Origin: Auanema rhodensis | Lineage: Eukaryota > Nematoda > Chromadorea > Rhabditida > Rhabditidae | Direction: 5' to 3' | NCBI GenBank assembly: GCA_964057225.1 | Contig: OZ059898.1 | Location: 9,610,001 to 9,674,000 of the forward strand | Length of the DNA: 64,000 nt | Part shown: positions 32,535 through 45,860 of the stretch, piece after piece | Numbering within the stretch: position 1 is the stretch's first letter | Layout of the letters: each line of letters opens with the position of its first letter | The notes under the pieces: generated by a model | Told to the model about the DNA's origin: nothing | Databases searched by the model: none | What the model saw: the letters and a program-made list of their open reading frames with translations, nothing else | Made by a program: the position numbers and the translations under genes

Positions 32535-33739
32535 TTCGAAAATGTTAGATTGTTTCCGAAAAATTATGAAAAGTCAAGTTCTACTGATTTGAAGACAATT
32601 GTAAGTTGAAGAAAAAAATTAAAGTTTAGCTCTCTCTACTATTAACTGAATGTCGGCTAAAATATGGTAACAGTTTTTATTAAAAGTTTCCATGATTAAG
32701 ATTAAACAAAGAAAAAAAATCAAAGAGAAACACTTCTTGTTTACTAATTTGATTATAACACTTGAAATTCCAACAAAAGTAAAATAAAACTGTGAAAGCG
32801 GGTAAAACTGTTGAACGATTTGAAGAGAATTGTAAGTTTTAGAAAATAATTAAAAATTAGTTCTCTCTACTATTAACTGATTGTCGGCTAAAATATGGTA
32901 ACAGTTTTTATAAAAAGTTTCCATGATTAGGATTAAACAAAAAAAAGAATTAAAGAGAAACACTTTTTGTTCACTTATTTGATTATAATACTTGAAATTC
33001 CAAAAACAGTAGAATAAAATTGAGAAAGCGACAAAAACAGTTGAACGATTTGAAGAGAATTGTAAGTTTTAGAAAAGAATTAAAGTTCAGCTATCTCTAC
33101 TATTAACTGATTATCGGCTAAAATAAGGTAACAGTTTTTATTGAAAGTTTCCATGATTAAGATTAAACAAAGAAAAAAATCAAAGAGAAACACTTTTTGT
33201 TTACTAATTTGATTATAACACTTGAAATTCCAACAAAAGTAAAGTAAAACTGTTAAAGCGAGTAAAACTGTTGAACAATTTGAAGACAATTGTAAGTTGA
33301 AGAAAAAAATTAACGTTTAGCTCTCTCTACTATTAACTGATTATCGGCTAAAATAAGGTAACAGTTTTTATTGAAAGTTTCCATGATTAAGATTAAACAA
33401 AGAAAAAAATCAAAGAGAAACACTTCTTGTTTACTTACTTGATTATAATACTTGAAATTCCAAAAACAGTAAAATAAAATTGAGAAAGCGACAAAAACAG
33501 TTGAACGATTTGAAGACAATTGTAAGTTTAAGAAAAGAATTAAAGTTTAGCTTTGTCTACTATTAACTGATTATCGGCTGAAATATGGTGACAGTTTTTT
33601 TTTAAAAGTTTCCATGATTAAGATTAAACAAAGAAAAAAAAATCAAAGAGAAACACTTCTTGTTTACTAATTTGATTATAACACTTGAAAATCCAACCAA
33701 AGTAAAAAAAAACTGTGAAAGCGGGTGAAACTGTTGAAC

Positions 33740-33911
33740 TAAAACAGTCTTTATAAAATATAAATGATATTTTTTTATAAAAGTGAAGTTGCATCGGCCG
33801 GGAATCGAACACGGGTCGCCCGCGTGGCAGGCGAGCATTCTACCACTGAACCACCGATGCTTCGAAAATGTTAGATTGTTTCCGAAAAATTATGAAAAGT
33901 CAAGTTCTACT
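33740..33911 (-). repeat. Representative 172-bp tRNA cassette inside a monomer
   Basis: Compared with a plain monomer (ctgttgaac joined to gatttgaag), this stretch is extra: 50 bp, the 71-bp tRNA gene, then 51 bp. The same two boundaries hold for the other cassettes I checked. On the tRNA 3' side the boundary falls in an imperfect hairpin (actgtt/aacagt, extended to 9 bp in other copies). No target duplication is evident. Confidence 0.8.
33790..33860 (-). tRNA. tRNA-Gly(GCC), T-stem G52 variant, likely pseudogene
   Basis: First copy of the G-to-T change at gene position 50 (canonical G52), which breaks the 52-62 pair of the T stem and alters the first base of the B box. The same change recurs in 13 further loci to the right. 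Confidence 0.65.
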
Positions 33912-34655
33912 GATTTGAAGAGAATTGTAAGTTTTAGAAAATAATTAAAAATTAGTTCTCTCTACTATTAACTGATTGTCGGCTAAAATATGGTAACAGT
34001 TTTTATAAAAAGTTTCCATGATTAGGATTAAACAAAAAAAAGAATTAAAGAGAAACACTTTTTGTTTACTTATTTGATTATAATACTTGAAATTCCAAAA
34101 ACAGTTGAATAAGATTGAGAAAGCGACAAAAACAGTTGAACGATTTGAAGAGAATTGTAAGTTTTAGAAAAGAATTAAAGTTCAGCTATCTCTACTATTA
34201 ACTGATTATCGGCTGAAATATGGTGACAGTTTTTTTTTAAAAGTTTCCATGATTAAGATTAAACAAAGAAAAAAAATCAAAGAGAAACACTTCTTGTTTA
34301 CTAATTTGATTATAACACTTAAAATTCCAACAAAAGTAAAGTAAAACTGTCAAAGCGAGTAAAACTGTTGAACAATTTGAAGACAATTGTAAGTTGAAGA
34401 AAAAAATTAAAGTTCAGCTATCTCTACTATTAACTGATTATCGGCTGAAATATGGTGACAGTTTTTTTTTAAAAGTTTCCATGATTAAGATAAAACAAAG
34501 AAAAAAAATCAAAGAGAAACACTTCTTGTTTACTAATTTGATTATAACACTTGAAATTCCAACAAAAGTAAAATAAAACGGTGAAAGCGGGTAAAACTGT
34601 TAAACTAAAACAGTCTTAATAAAATATAAATGATATTTTTTTATAAAAGTGAAGT

Positions 34656-34726
34656 TGCATCGGCCGGGAATCGAACCCGGGTCGCCCGCGTGGCAGGCGA
34701 GCATTCTACCACTGAACCACCGATGC
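34656..34726 (-). tRNA. tRNA-Gly(GCC), intact
   Basis: Consensus sequence of the cggtaac lineage. With the following 1.4 kb it is an inverted counterpart of 6151-7595. Confidence 0.95.
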
Positions 34727-37597
34727 TTCGAAAATGTTAGATTGTTACCGAAAAATCATGAAAAGTCAAGTTCTACTGATTTGAAGAGAATTGTAAGTTT
34801 CAGAAAATAATTAAAAATAAGTTCTCTCTACTATTAACTGATTATCGGCTGAAATAAGGTAACAGTTTTTATTGAAAGTTTCCATGATTAAGATTAAACA
34901 AAAAAAAAGGATCAAAAAGAAACACTTCTTGTTTACTTACTTGATTATAATACTTGAAATTCCAAAAACAGTAGAACAAAATAGAGAAAACGACAAAAAC
35001 AGTTGAACGATTTGAAGACAATTGTAAGTTTTAGAAAATAATTAAAAATTAGTTCTCTCTACTATTAACTGATTGTCGGCTAAAATATGGTAACAGTTTT
35101 TATAAAAAGGTTCCATGATTAGGATTAAACAAAGAAAAAAATCAAAGAGAAACACTTCTTGTTTACTTACTTGATTATAATACTTGAAATTCCAAAAACA
35201 GTGAAATAAAATTGAGAAAGCGACATAAACAGTTGAACGATTTGAAGAGAATTGTAAGTTTTAGAAAAGAATTAAAGTTCAGCTATCTTTACTTTTAACT
35301 GATTAACGGCTAAAATAAGGTAACAGTTTTTATTGAAAGTTTCCGTGATTAAGATTAAACAAAGAAAAAAAAATCAAAGAGAAACACTTCTTGTTTACTA
35401 ATTTGATTATAACACTTGAAATTCCAACAAAAGTAAAGTAAAACTGTTAAAGCGAGTAAAACTGTTGAACAATTTGAAGACAATTGTAAGTTGAAGAAAA
35501 AAATTAAAGTTTAGCTCTCTCTACTATTAACTGAATGTCGGCTAAAATATGGTAACAGTTTTTATAAAAAGTTTCCATGATTAGGATTAAACAAAAAAAA
35601 GAATTAAAGAGAAACACTTTTTGTTCACTTATTTGAATATAATACTTGAAATTCCAAAAACAGTAGAATAAAATTGAGAAAGCGACAAAAACAGTTGAAC
35701 GATTTGAAGAGAATTGTAAGTTTAAGAAAAGAATTAACGTTTAGCTTTGTCTACTATTAACTGATTATCGGCTGAAATATGGTGACAGTTTTTTTTAAAA
35801 AGTTTCCATGATTAAGATTAAACAAAGAAAAAAAAATCAAAGAGAAACACTTCTTGTTTACTAATTTGATTATAACACTTGAAATTCCAACAAAAGTAAA
35901 GTAAAATTGTTAAAGCGAGTAAAACTGTTGAACAATTTGAAGACAATTGTAAGTTGAAGAAAAAAATTAAAGTTTAGCTCTCTCTACTATTAACTGAATG
36001 TCGGCTAAAATATGGTAACAGTTTTTATTAAAAGTTTCCATGATTAAGATTAAACAAAGAAAAAAAATCAAAGAGAAACACTTCTTGTTTACTAATTTGA
36101 TTATAACACTTGAAATTCCAACAAAAGTAAAATAAAACTGTGAAAGCGGGTAAAACTGTTGAACGATTTGAAGAGAATTGTAAGTTTTAGAAAATAATTA
36201 AAAATTAGTTCTCTCTACTATTAACTGATTGTCGGCTAAAATATGGTAACAGTTTTTATAAAAAGTTTCCATGATTAGGATTAAACAAAAAAAAGAATTA
36301 AAGAGAAACACTTTTTGTTCACTTATTTGATTATAATACTTGAAATTCCAAAAACAGTAGAATAAAATTGAGAAAGCGACAAAAACAGTTGAACGATTTG
36401 AAGAGAATTGTAAGTTTTAGAAAAGAATTAAAGTTCAGCTATCTCTACTATTAACTGATTATCGGCTAAAATAAGGTAACAGTTTTTATTGAAAGTTTCC
36501 ATGATTAAGATTAAACAAAGAAAAAAATCAAAGAGAAACACTTTTTGTTTACTTACTTGATTATAATACTTGAAATTCCAAAAACAGTAAAATAAAATTG
36601 AGAAAGCGACAAAAACAGTTGAACGATTTGAAGACAATTGTAAGTTTAAGAAAAGAATTAAAGTTTAGCTCTCTCTACTATTAACTGAATGTCGGCTAAA
36701 ATATGGTAACAGTTTTTATTAAAAGTTTCCATGATTAAGATTAAACAAAGAAAAAAATCAAAGAGAAACACTTTTTGTTTACTAATTTGATTATAACACT
36801 TGAAATTCCAACAAAAGTAAAGTAAAACTGTTAAAGCGAGTAAAACTGTTGAACAATTTGAAGACAATTGTAAGTTGAAGAAAAAAATTAACGTTTAGCT
36901 CTCTCTACTATTAACTGATTATCGGCTAAAATAAGGTAACAGTTTTTATTGAAAGTTTCCATGATTAAGATTAAACAAAGAAAAAAATCAAAGAGAAACA
37001 CTTCTTGTTTACTTACTTGATTATAATACTTGAAATTCCAAAAACAGTAAAATAAAATTGAGAAAGCGACAAAAACAGTTGAACGATTTGAAGAGAATTG
37101 TAAGTTTTAGAAAAGAATTAAAGTTCAGCTATCTCTACTATTAACTGATTATCGGCTGAAATATGGTGACAGTTTTTATTAAAAGTTTCCATGATTAAGA
37201 TTAAACAAAGAAAAAAAAATCAAAGAGAAACACTTCTTGTTTACTAATTTGATTATAACACTTAAAATTCCAACAAAAGTAAAGTAAAACTGTCAAAGCG
37301 AGTAAAACTGTTGAACAATTTGAAGACAATTGTAAGTTGAAGAAAAAAATTAAAGTTTAGCTCTCTCTACTATTAACTGAATGTCGGCTAAAATATGATA
37401 ACAGTTTTTATTAAAAGTTTCCATGATTAAGATTAAACAAAGAAAAAAAATCAAAGAGAAACACTTCTTGTTTACTAATTTGATTATAACACTTGAAATT
37501 CCAACAAAAGTAAAATAAAACTGTGAAAGCGGGTAAGACTGTTGAACTAAAACAGTCTTTATAAAATATAAATGATATTTTTTTATAAAAGTGAAGT

Positions 37598-37668
37598 TGC
37601 ATCGGCCGGGAATCGAACCCGGGTCGCCCGCGTGGCAGGCGAGCATTCTACCACTGAACCACCGATGC
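37598..37668 (-). tRNA. tRNA-Gly(GCC), intact
   Basis: Consensus sequence. It has no counterpart in the later 4.4-kb units, which have plain monomers at the equivalent place, so it was lost from or never entered the amplified unit. Confidence 0.95.
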
Positions 37669-39153
37669 TTCGAAAATGTTAGATTGTTTCCGAAAAATTA
37701 TGAAAAGTCAAGTTCTACTGATTTGAAGACAATTGTAAGTTGAAGAAAAAAATTAAAGTTTAGCTCTCTCTACTATTAACTGAATGTCGGCTAAAATATG
37801 GTAACAGTTTTTATTAAAAGTTTCCATGATTAAGATTAAACAAAGAAAAAAAATCAAAGAGAAACACTTCTTGTTTACTAATTTGATTATAACACTTGAA
37901 ATTCCAACAAAAGTAAAATAAAACTGTGAAAGCGGGTAAAACTGTTGAACGATTTGAAGAGAATTGTAAGTTTTAGAAAATAATTAAAAATTAGTTCTCT
38001 CTACTATTAACTGATTGTCGGCTAAAATATGGTAACAGTTTTTATAAAAAGTTTCCATGATTAGGATTAAACAAAAAAAAGAATTAAAGAGAAACACTTT
38101 TTGTTCACTTATTTGATTATAATACTTGAAATTCCAAAAACAGTAGAATAAAATTGAGAAAGCGACAAAAACAGTTGAACGATTTGAAGAGAATTGTAAG
38201 TTTTAGAAAAGAATTAAAGTTCAGCTATCTCTACTATTAACTGATTATCGGCTAAAATAAGGTAACAGTTTTTATTGAAAGTTTCCATGATTAAGATTAA
38301 ACAAAGAAAAAAATCAAAGAGAAACACTTTTTGTTTACTTACTTGATTATAATACTTGAAATTCCAAAAACAGTAAAATAAAATTGAGAAAGCGACAAAA
38401 ACAGTTGAACGATTTGAAGACAATTGTAAGTTTAAGAAAAGAATTAAAGTTTAGCTCTCTCTACTATTAACTGAATGTCGGCTAAAATATGGTAACAGTT
38501 TTTATTAAAAGTTTCCATGATTAAGATTAAACAAAGAAAAAAATCAAAGAGAAACACTTTTTGTTTACTAATTTGATTATAACACTTGAAATTCCAACAA
38601 AAGTAAAGTAAAACTGTTAAAGCGAGTAAAACTGTTGAACAATTTGAAGACAATTGTAAGTTGAAGAAAAAAATTAACGTTTAGCTCTCTCTACTATTAA
38701 CTGATTATCGGCTAAAATAAGGTAACAGTTTTTATTGAAAGTTTCCATGATTAAGATTAAACAAAGAAAAAAATCAAAGAGAAACACTTCTTGTTTACTT
38801 ACTTGATTATAATACTTGAAATTCCAAAAACAGTAAAATAAAATTGAGAAAGCGACAAAAACAGTTGAACGATTTGAAGACAATTGTAAGTTTAAGAAAA
38901 GAATTAAAGTTTAGCTTTGTCTACTATTAACTGATTATCGGCTGAAATATGGTGACAGTTTTTTTTTAAAAGTTTCCATGATTAAGATTAAACAAAGAAA
39001 AAAAAATCAAAGAGAAACACTTCTTGTTTACTAATTTGATTATAACACTTGAAAATCCAACCAAAGTAAAAAAAAACTGTGAAAGCGGGTAAAACTGTTG
39101 AACTAAAACAGTCTTTATAAAATATAAATGATATTTTTTTATAAAAGTGAAGT

Positions 39154-39224
39154 TGCATCGGCCGGGAATCGAACACGGGTCGCCCGCGTGGCAGGCGAGC
39201 ATTCTACCACTGAACCACCGATGC
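39154..39224 (-). tRNA. tRNA-Gly(GCC), G52 variant, likely pseudogene
   Basis: Carries the G52-to-T change. First member of the tRNA trio in 4.4-kb unit 1. Confidence 0.65.
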
Positions 39225-40018
39225 TTCGAAAATGTTAGATTGTTTCCGAAAAATTATGAAAAGTCAAGTTCTACTGATTTGAAGAGAATTGTAAGTTTTA
39301 GAAAATAATTAAAAATTAGTTCTCTCTACTATTAACTGATTGTCGGCTAAAATATGGTAACAGTTTTTATAAAAAGTTTCCATGATTAGGATTAAACAAA
39401 AAAAAGAATTAAAGAGAAACACTTTTTGTTTACTTATTTGATTATAATACTTGAAATTCCAAAAACAGTAGAATAAAATTGAGAAAGCGACAAAAACAGT
39501 TGAACGATTTGAAGAGAATTGTAAGTTTTAGAAAAGAATTAAAGTTCAGCTATCTCTACTATTAACTGATTATCGGCTAAAATAAGGTAACAGTTTTTAT
39601 TGAAAGTTTCCATGATTGAGATTAAACAAAGAAAAAAATCAAAGAGAAACACTTCTTGTTTACTTACTTGATTATAATACTTGAAATTCCAAAAACAGTA
39701 AAATAAAATTGAGAAAGCGACAAAAACAGTTGAACGATTTGAAGACAATTGTAAGTTTAAGAAAAGAATTAAAGTTTAGCTTTGTCTACTATTAACTGAT
39801 TATCGGCTGAAATATGGTGACAGTTTTTTTTTAAAAGTTTCCATGATTAAGATTAAACAAAGAAAAAAAAATCAAAGAGAAACACTTCTTGTTTACTAAT
39901 TTGATTATAACACTTGAAAATCCAACCAAAGTAAAAAAAAACTGTGAAAGCGGGTAAAACTGTTGAACTAAAACAGTCTTTATAAAATATAAATGATATT
40001 TTTTTATAAAAGTGAAGT

Positions 40019-40089
40019 TGCATCGGCCGGGAATCGAACACGGCTCGCCCGCGTGGCAGGCGAGCATTCTACCACTGAACCACCGATGC
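40019..40089 (-). tRNA. tRNA-Gly(GCC), double variant, likely pseudogene
   Basis: Has G52 to T plus C to G at gene position 46 (canonical C48, partner in the Levitt pair with position 15), so both the T stem and the elbow are affected. Confidence 0.55.
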
Positions 40090-40884
40090 TTCGAAAATGT
40101 TAGATTGTTTCCGAAAAATTATGAAAAGTCAAGTTCTACTGATTTGAAGAGAATTGTAAGTTTTAGAAAATAATTAAAAATTAGTTCTCTCTACTATTAA
40201 CTGATTGTCGGCTAAAATATGGTAACAATTTTCATAAAAAGTTTCCATGATTAGGATTAAACAAAAAAAAGAATTAAAGAGAAACACTTTTTGTTTACTT
40301 ATTTGATTATAATACTTGAAATTCCAAAAACAGTTGAATAAGATTGAGAAAGCGACAAAAACAGTTGAACGATTTGAAGAGAATTGTAAGTTTTAGAAAA
40401 GAATTAAAGTTCAGCTATCTCTACTATTAACTGATTATCGGCTGAAATATGGTGACAGTTTTTTTTTAAAAGTTTCCATGATTAAGATTAAACAAAGAAA
40501 AAAAATCAAAGAGAAACACTTCTTGTTTACTAATTTGATTATAACACTTAAAATTCCAACAAAAGTAAAGTAAAACTGTCAAAGCGAGTAAAACTGTTGA
40601 ACAATTTGAAGACAATTGTAAGTTGAAGAAAAAAATTAAAGTTCAGCTATCTCTACTATTAACTGATTATCGGCTGAAATATGGTGACAGTTTTTTTTTA
40701 AAAGTTTCCATGATTAAGATAAAACAAAGAAAAAAAATCAAAGAGAAACACTTCTTGTTTACTAATTTGATTATAACACTTGAAATTCCAACAAAAGTAA
40801 AATAAAACGGTGAAAGCGGGTAAAACTGTTAAACTAAAACAGTCTTAATAAAATATAAATGATATTTTTTTATAAAAGTGAAGT

Positions 40885-40955
40885 TGCATCGGCCGGGAAT
40901 CGAACCCGGGTCGCCCGCGTGGCAGGCGAGCATTCTACCACTGAACCACCGATGC
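40885..40955 (-). tRNA. tRNA-Gly(GCC), intact
   Basis: The single consensus tRNA of 4.4-kb unit 1, in its third position. Confidence 0.95.
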
Positions 40956-43596
40956 TTCGAAAATGTTAGATTGTTACCGAAAAATCATGAAAAGTCAAGT
41001 TCTACTGATTTGAAGAGAATTGTAAGTTTCAGAAAATAATTAAAAATAAGTTCTCTCTACTATTAACTGATTATCGGCTGAAATAAGGTAACAGTTTTTA
41101 TTGAAAGTTTCCATGATTAAGATTAAACAAAAAAAAAGGATCAAAAAGAAACACTTCTTGTTTACTTACTTGATTATAATACTTGAAATTCCAAAAACAG
41201 TAGAACAAAATAGAGAAAACGACAAAAACAGTTGAACGATTTGAAGACAATTGTAAGTTTTAGAAAATAATTAAAAATTAGTTCTCTCTACTATTAACTG
41301 ATTGTCGGCTAAAATATGGTAACAGTTTTTATAAAAAGGTTCCATGATTAGGATTAAACAAAGAAAAAAATCAAAGAGAAACACTTCTTGTTTACTTACT
41401 TGATTATAATACTTGAAATTCCAAAAACAGTGAAATAAAATTGAGAAAGCGACATAAACAGTTGAACGATTTGAAGAGAATTGTAAGTTTTAGAAAAGAA
41501 TTAAAGTTCAGCTATCTTTACTTTTAACTGATTAACGGCTAAAATAAGGTAACAGTTTTTATTGAAAGTTTCCGTGATTAAGATTAAACAAAGAAAAAAA
41601 AATCAAAGAGAAACACTTCTTGTTTACTAATTTGATTATAACACTTGAAATTCCAACAAAAGTAAAGTAAAACTGTTAAAGCGAGTAAAACTGTTGAACA
41701 ATTTGAAGACAATTGTAAGTTGAAGAAAAAAATTAAAGTTTAGCTCTCTCTACTATTAACTGAATGTCGGCTAAAATATGGTAACAGTTTTTATAAAAAG
41801 TTTCCATGATTAGGATTAAACAAAAAAAAGAATTAAAGAGAAACACTTTTTGTTCACTTATTTGAATATAATACTTGAAATTCCAAAAACAGTAGAATAA
41901 AATTGAGAAAGCGACAAAAACAGTTGAACGATTTGAAGAGAATTGTAAGTTTAAGAAAAGAATTAACGTTTAGCTTTGTCTACTATTAACTGATTATCGG
42001 CTGAAATATGGTGACAGTTTTTTTTAAAAAGTTTCCATGATTAAGATTAAACAAAGAAAAAAAAATCAAAGAGAAACACTTCTTGTTTACTAATTTGATT
42101 ATAACACTTGAAATTCCAACAAAAGTAAAGTAAAATTGTTAAAGCGAGTAAAACTGTTGAACAATTTGAAGACAATTGTAAGTTGAAGAAAAAAATTAAA
42201 GTTTAGCTCTCTCTACTATTAACTGAATGTCGGCTAAAATATGGTAACAGTTTTTATTAAAAGTTTCCATGATTAAGATTAAACAAAGAAAAAAAATCAA
42301 AGAGAAACACTTCTTGTTTACTAATTTGATTATAACACTTGAAATTCCAACAAAAGTAAAATAAAACTGTGAAAGCGGGTAAAACTGTTGAACGATTTGA
42401 AGAGAATTGTAAGTTTTAGAAAATAATTAAAAATTAGTTCTCTCTACTATTAACTGATTGTCGGCTAAAATATGGTAACAGTTTTTATAAAAAGTTTCCA
42501 TGATTAGGATTAAACAAAAAAAAGAATTAAAGAGAAACACTTTTTGTTCACTTATTTGATTATAATACTTGAAATTCCAAAAACAGTAGAATAAAATTGA
42601 GAAAGCGACAAAAACAGTTGAACGATTTGAAGAGAATTGTAAGTTTTAGAAAAGAATTAAAGTTCAGCTATCTCTACTATTAACTGATTATCGGCTAAAA
42701 TAAGGTAACAGTTTTTATTGAAAGTTTCCATGATTAAGATTAAACAAAGAAAAAAATCAAAGAGAAACACTTTTTGTTTACTTACTTGATTATAATACTT
42801 GAAATTCCAAAAACAGTAAAATAAAATTGAGAAAGCGACAAAAACAGTTGAACGATTTGAAGACAATTGTAAGTTTAAGAAAAGAATTAAAGTTTAGCTC
42901 TCTCTACTATTAACTGAATGTCGGCTAAAATATGGTAACAGTTTTTATTAAAAGTTTCCATGATTAAGATTAAACAAAGAAAAAAATCAAAGAGAAACAC
43001 TTTTTGTTTACTAATTTGATTATAACACTTGAAATTCCAACAAAAGTAAAGTAAAACTGTTAAAGCGAGTAAAACTGTTGAACAATTTGAAGACAATTGT
43101 AAGTTGAAGAAAAAAATTAACGTTTAGCTCTCTCTACTATTAACTGATTATCGGCTAAAATAAGGTAACAGTTTTTATTGAAAGTTTCCATGATTAAGAT
43201 TAAACAAAGAAAAAAATCAAAGAGAAACACTTCTTGTTTACTTACTTGATTATAATACTTGAAATTCCAAAAACAGTAAAATAAAATTGAGAAAGCGACA
43301 AAAACAGTTGAACGATTTGAAGACAATTGTAAGTTTAAGAAAAGAATTAAAGTTTAGCTTTGTCTACTATTAACTGATTATCGGCTGAAATATGGTGACA
43401 GTTTTTTTTTAAAAGTTTCCATGATTAAGATTAAACAAAGAAAAAAAAATCAAAGAGAAACACTTCTTGTTTACTAATTTGATTATAACACTTGAAAATC
43501 CAACCAAAGTAAAAAAAAACTGTGAAAGCGGGTAAAACTGTTGAACTAAAACAGTCTTTATAAAATATAAATGATATTTTTTTATAAAAGTGAAGT

Positions 43597-43667
43597 TGCA
43601 TCGGCCGGGAATCGAACACGGGTCGCCCGCGTGGCAGGCGAGCATTCTACCACTGAACCACCGATGC
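43597..43667 (-). tRNA. tRNA-Gly(GCC), G52 variant, likely pseudogene
   Basis: First tRNA of unit 2, followed by five monomers instead of three. Confidence 0.65.
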
Positions 43668-44923
43668 TTCGAAAATGTTAGATTGTTTCCGAAAAATTAT
43701 GAAAAGTCAAGTTCTACTGATTTGAAGAGAATTGTAAGTTTTAGAAAATAATTAAAAATTAGTTCTCTCTACTATTAACTGATTGTCGGCTAAAATATGG
43801 TAACAGTTTTTATAAAAAGTTTCCATGATTAGGATTAAACAAAAAAAAGAATTAAAGAGAAACACTTTTTGTTTACTTATTTGATTATAATACTTGAAAT
43901 TCCAAAAACAGTAGAATAAAATTGAGAAAGCGACAAAAACAGTTGAACGATTTGAAGAGAATTGTAAGTTTTAGAAAAGAATTAAAGTTCAGCTATCTCT
44001 ACTATTAACTGATTATCGGCTGAAATATGGTGACAGTTTTTTTTTAAAAGTTTCCATGATTAAGATTAAACAAAGAAAAAAAATCAAAGAGAAACACTTC
44101 TTGTTTACTTACTTGATTATAATACTTGAAATTCCAAAAACAGTAAAATAAAATTGAGAAAGCGACAAAAACAGTTGAACGATTTGAAGACAATTGTAAG
44201 TTTAAGAAAAGAATTAAAGTTTAGCTATCTCTACTATTAACTGATTATCGGCTGAAATATGGTAACAGTTTTTATAAAAAGTTTCCATGATTAGGATTAA
44301 ACAAAAAAAAGAATTAAAGAGAAACACTTTTTGTTTACTTATTTGATTATAATACTTGAAATTCCAAAAACAGTAGAATAAAATTGAGAAAGCGACAAAA
44401 ACAGTTGAACGATTTGAAGAGAATTGTAAGTTTTAGAAAAGAATTAAAGTTCAGCTATCTCTACTATTAACTGATTATCGGCTAAAATAAGGTAACAGTT
44501 TTTATTGAAAGTTTCCATGATTGAGATTAAACAAAGAAAAAAATCAAAGAGAAACACTTCTTGTTTACTTACTTGATTATAATACTTGAAATTCCAAAAA
44601 CAGTAAAATAAAATTGAGAAAGCGACAAAAACAGTTGAACGATTTGAAGACAATTGTAAGTTTAAGAAAAGAATTAAAGTTTAGCTTTGTCTACTATTAA
44701 CTGATTATCGACTGAAATATGGTGACAGTTTTTTTTTAAAAGTTTCCATGATTAAGATTAAACAAAGAAAAAAAAATCAAAGAGAAACACTTCTTGTTTA
44801 CTAATTTGATTATAACACTTGAAAATCCAACCAAAGTAAAAAAAAACTGTGAAAGCGGGTAAAACTGTTGAACTAAAACAGTCTTTATAAAATATAAATG
44901 ATATTTTTTTATAAAAGTGAAGT

Positions 44924-44994
44924 TGCATCGGCCGGGAATCGAACACGGCTCGCCCGCGTGGCAGGCGAGCATTCTACCACTGAACCACCGATGC
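44924..44994 (-). tRNA. tRNA-Gly(GCC), double variant, likely pseudogene
   Basis: Unit 2 copy of the G52-to-T plus C48-to-G allele. Confidence 0.55.
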
Positions 44995-45789
44995 TTCGAA
45001 AATGTTAGATTGTTTCCGAAAAATTATGAAAAGTCAAGTTCTACTGATTTGAAGAGAATTGTAAGTTTTAGAAAATAATTAAAAATTAGTTCTCTCTACT
45101 ATTAACTGATTGTCGGCTAAAATATGGTAACAATTTTCATAAAAAGTTTCCATGATTAGGATTAAACAAAAAAAAGAATTAAAGAGAAACACTTTTTGTT
45201 TACTTATTTGATTATAATACTTGAAATTCCAAAAACAGTTGAATAAGATTGAGAAAGCGACAAAAACAGTTGAACGATTTGAAGAGAATTGTAAGTTTTA
45301 GAAAAGAATTAAAGTTCAGCTATCTCTACTATTAACTGATTATCGGCTGAAATATGGTGACAGTTTTTTTTTAAAAGTTTCCATGATTAAGATTAAACAA
45401 AGAAAAAAAATCAAAGAGAAACACTTCTTGTTTACTAATTTGATTATAACACTTAAAATTCCAACAAAAGTAAAGTAAAACTGTCAAAGCGAGTAAAACT
45501 GTTGAACAATTTGAAGACAATTGTAAGTTGAAGAAAAAAATTAAAGTTCAGCTATCTCTACTATTAACTGATTATCGGCTGAAATATGGTGACAGTTTTT
45601 TTTTAAAAGTTTCCATGATTAAGATAAAACAAAGAAAAAAAATCAAAGAGAAACACTTCTTGTTTACTAATTTGATTATAACACTTGAAATTCCAACAAA
45701 AGTAAAATAAAACGGTGAAAGCGGGTAAAACTGTTAAACTAAAACAGTCTTAATAAAATATAAATGATATTTTTTTATAAAAGTGAAGT

Positions 45790-45860
45790 TGCATCGGCCG
45801 GGAATCGAACCCGGGTCGCCCGCGTGGCAGGCGAGCATTCTACCACTGAACCACCGATGC
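45790..45860 (-). tRNA. tRNA-Gly(GCC), intact
   Basis: Intact third-position tRNA of unit 2. Confidence 0.95.
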
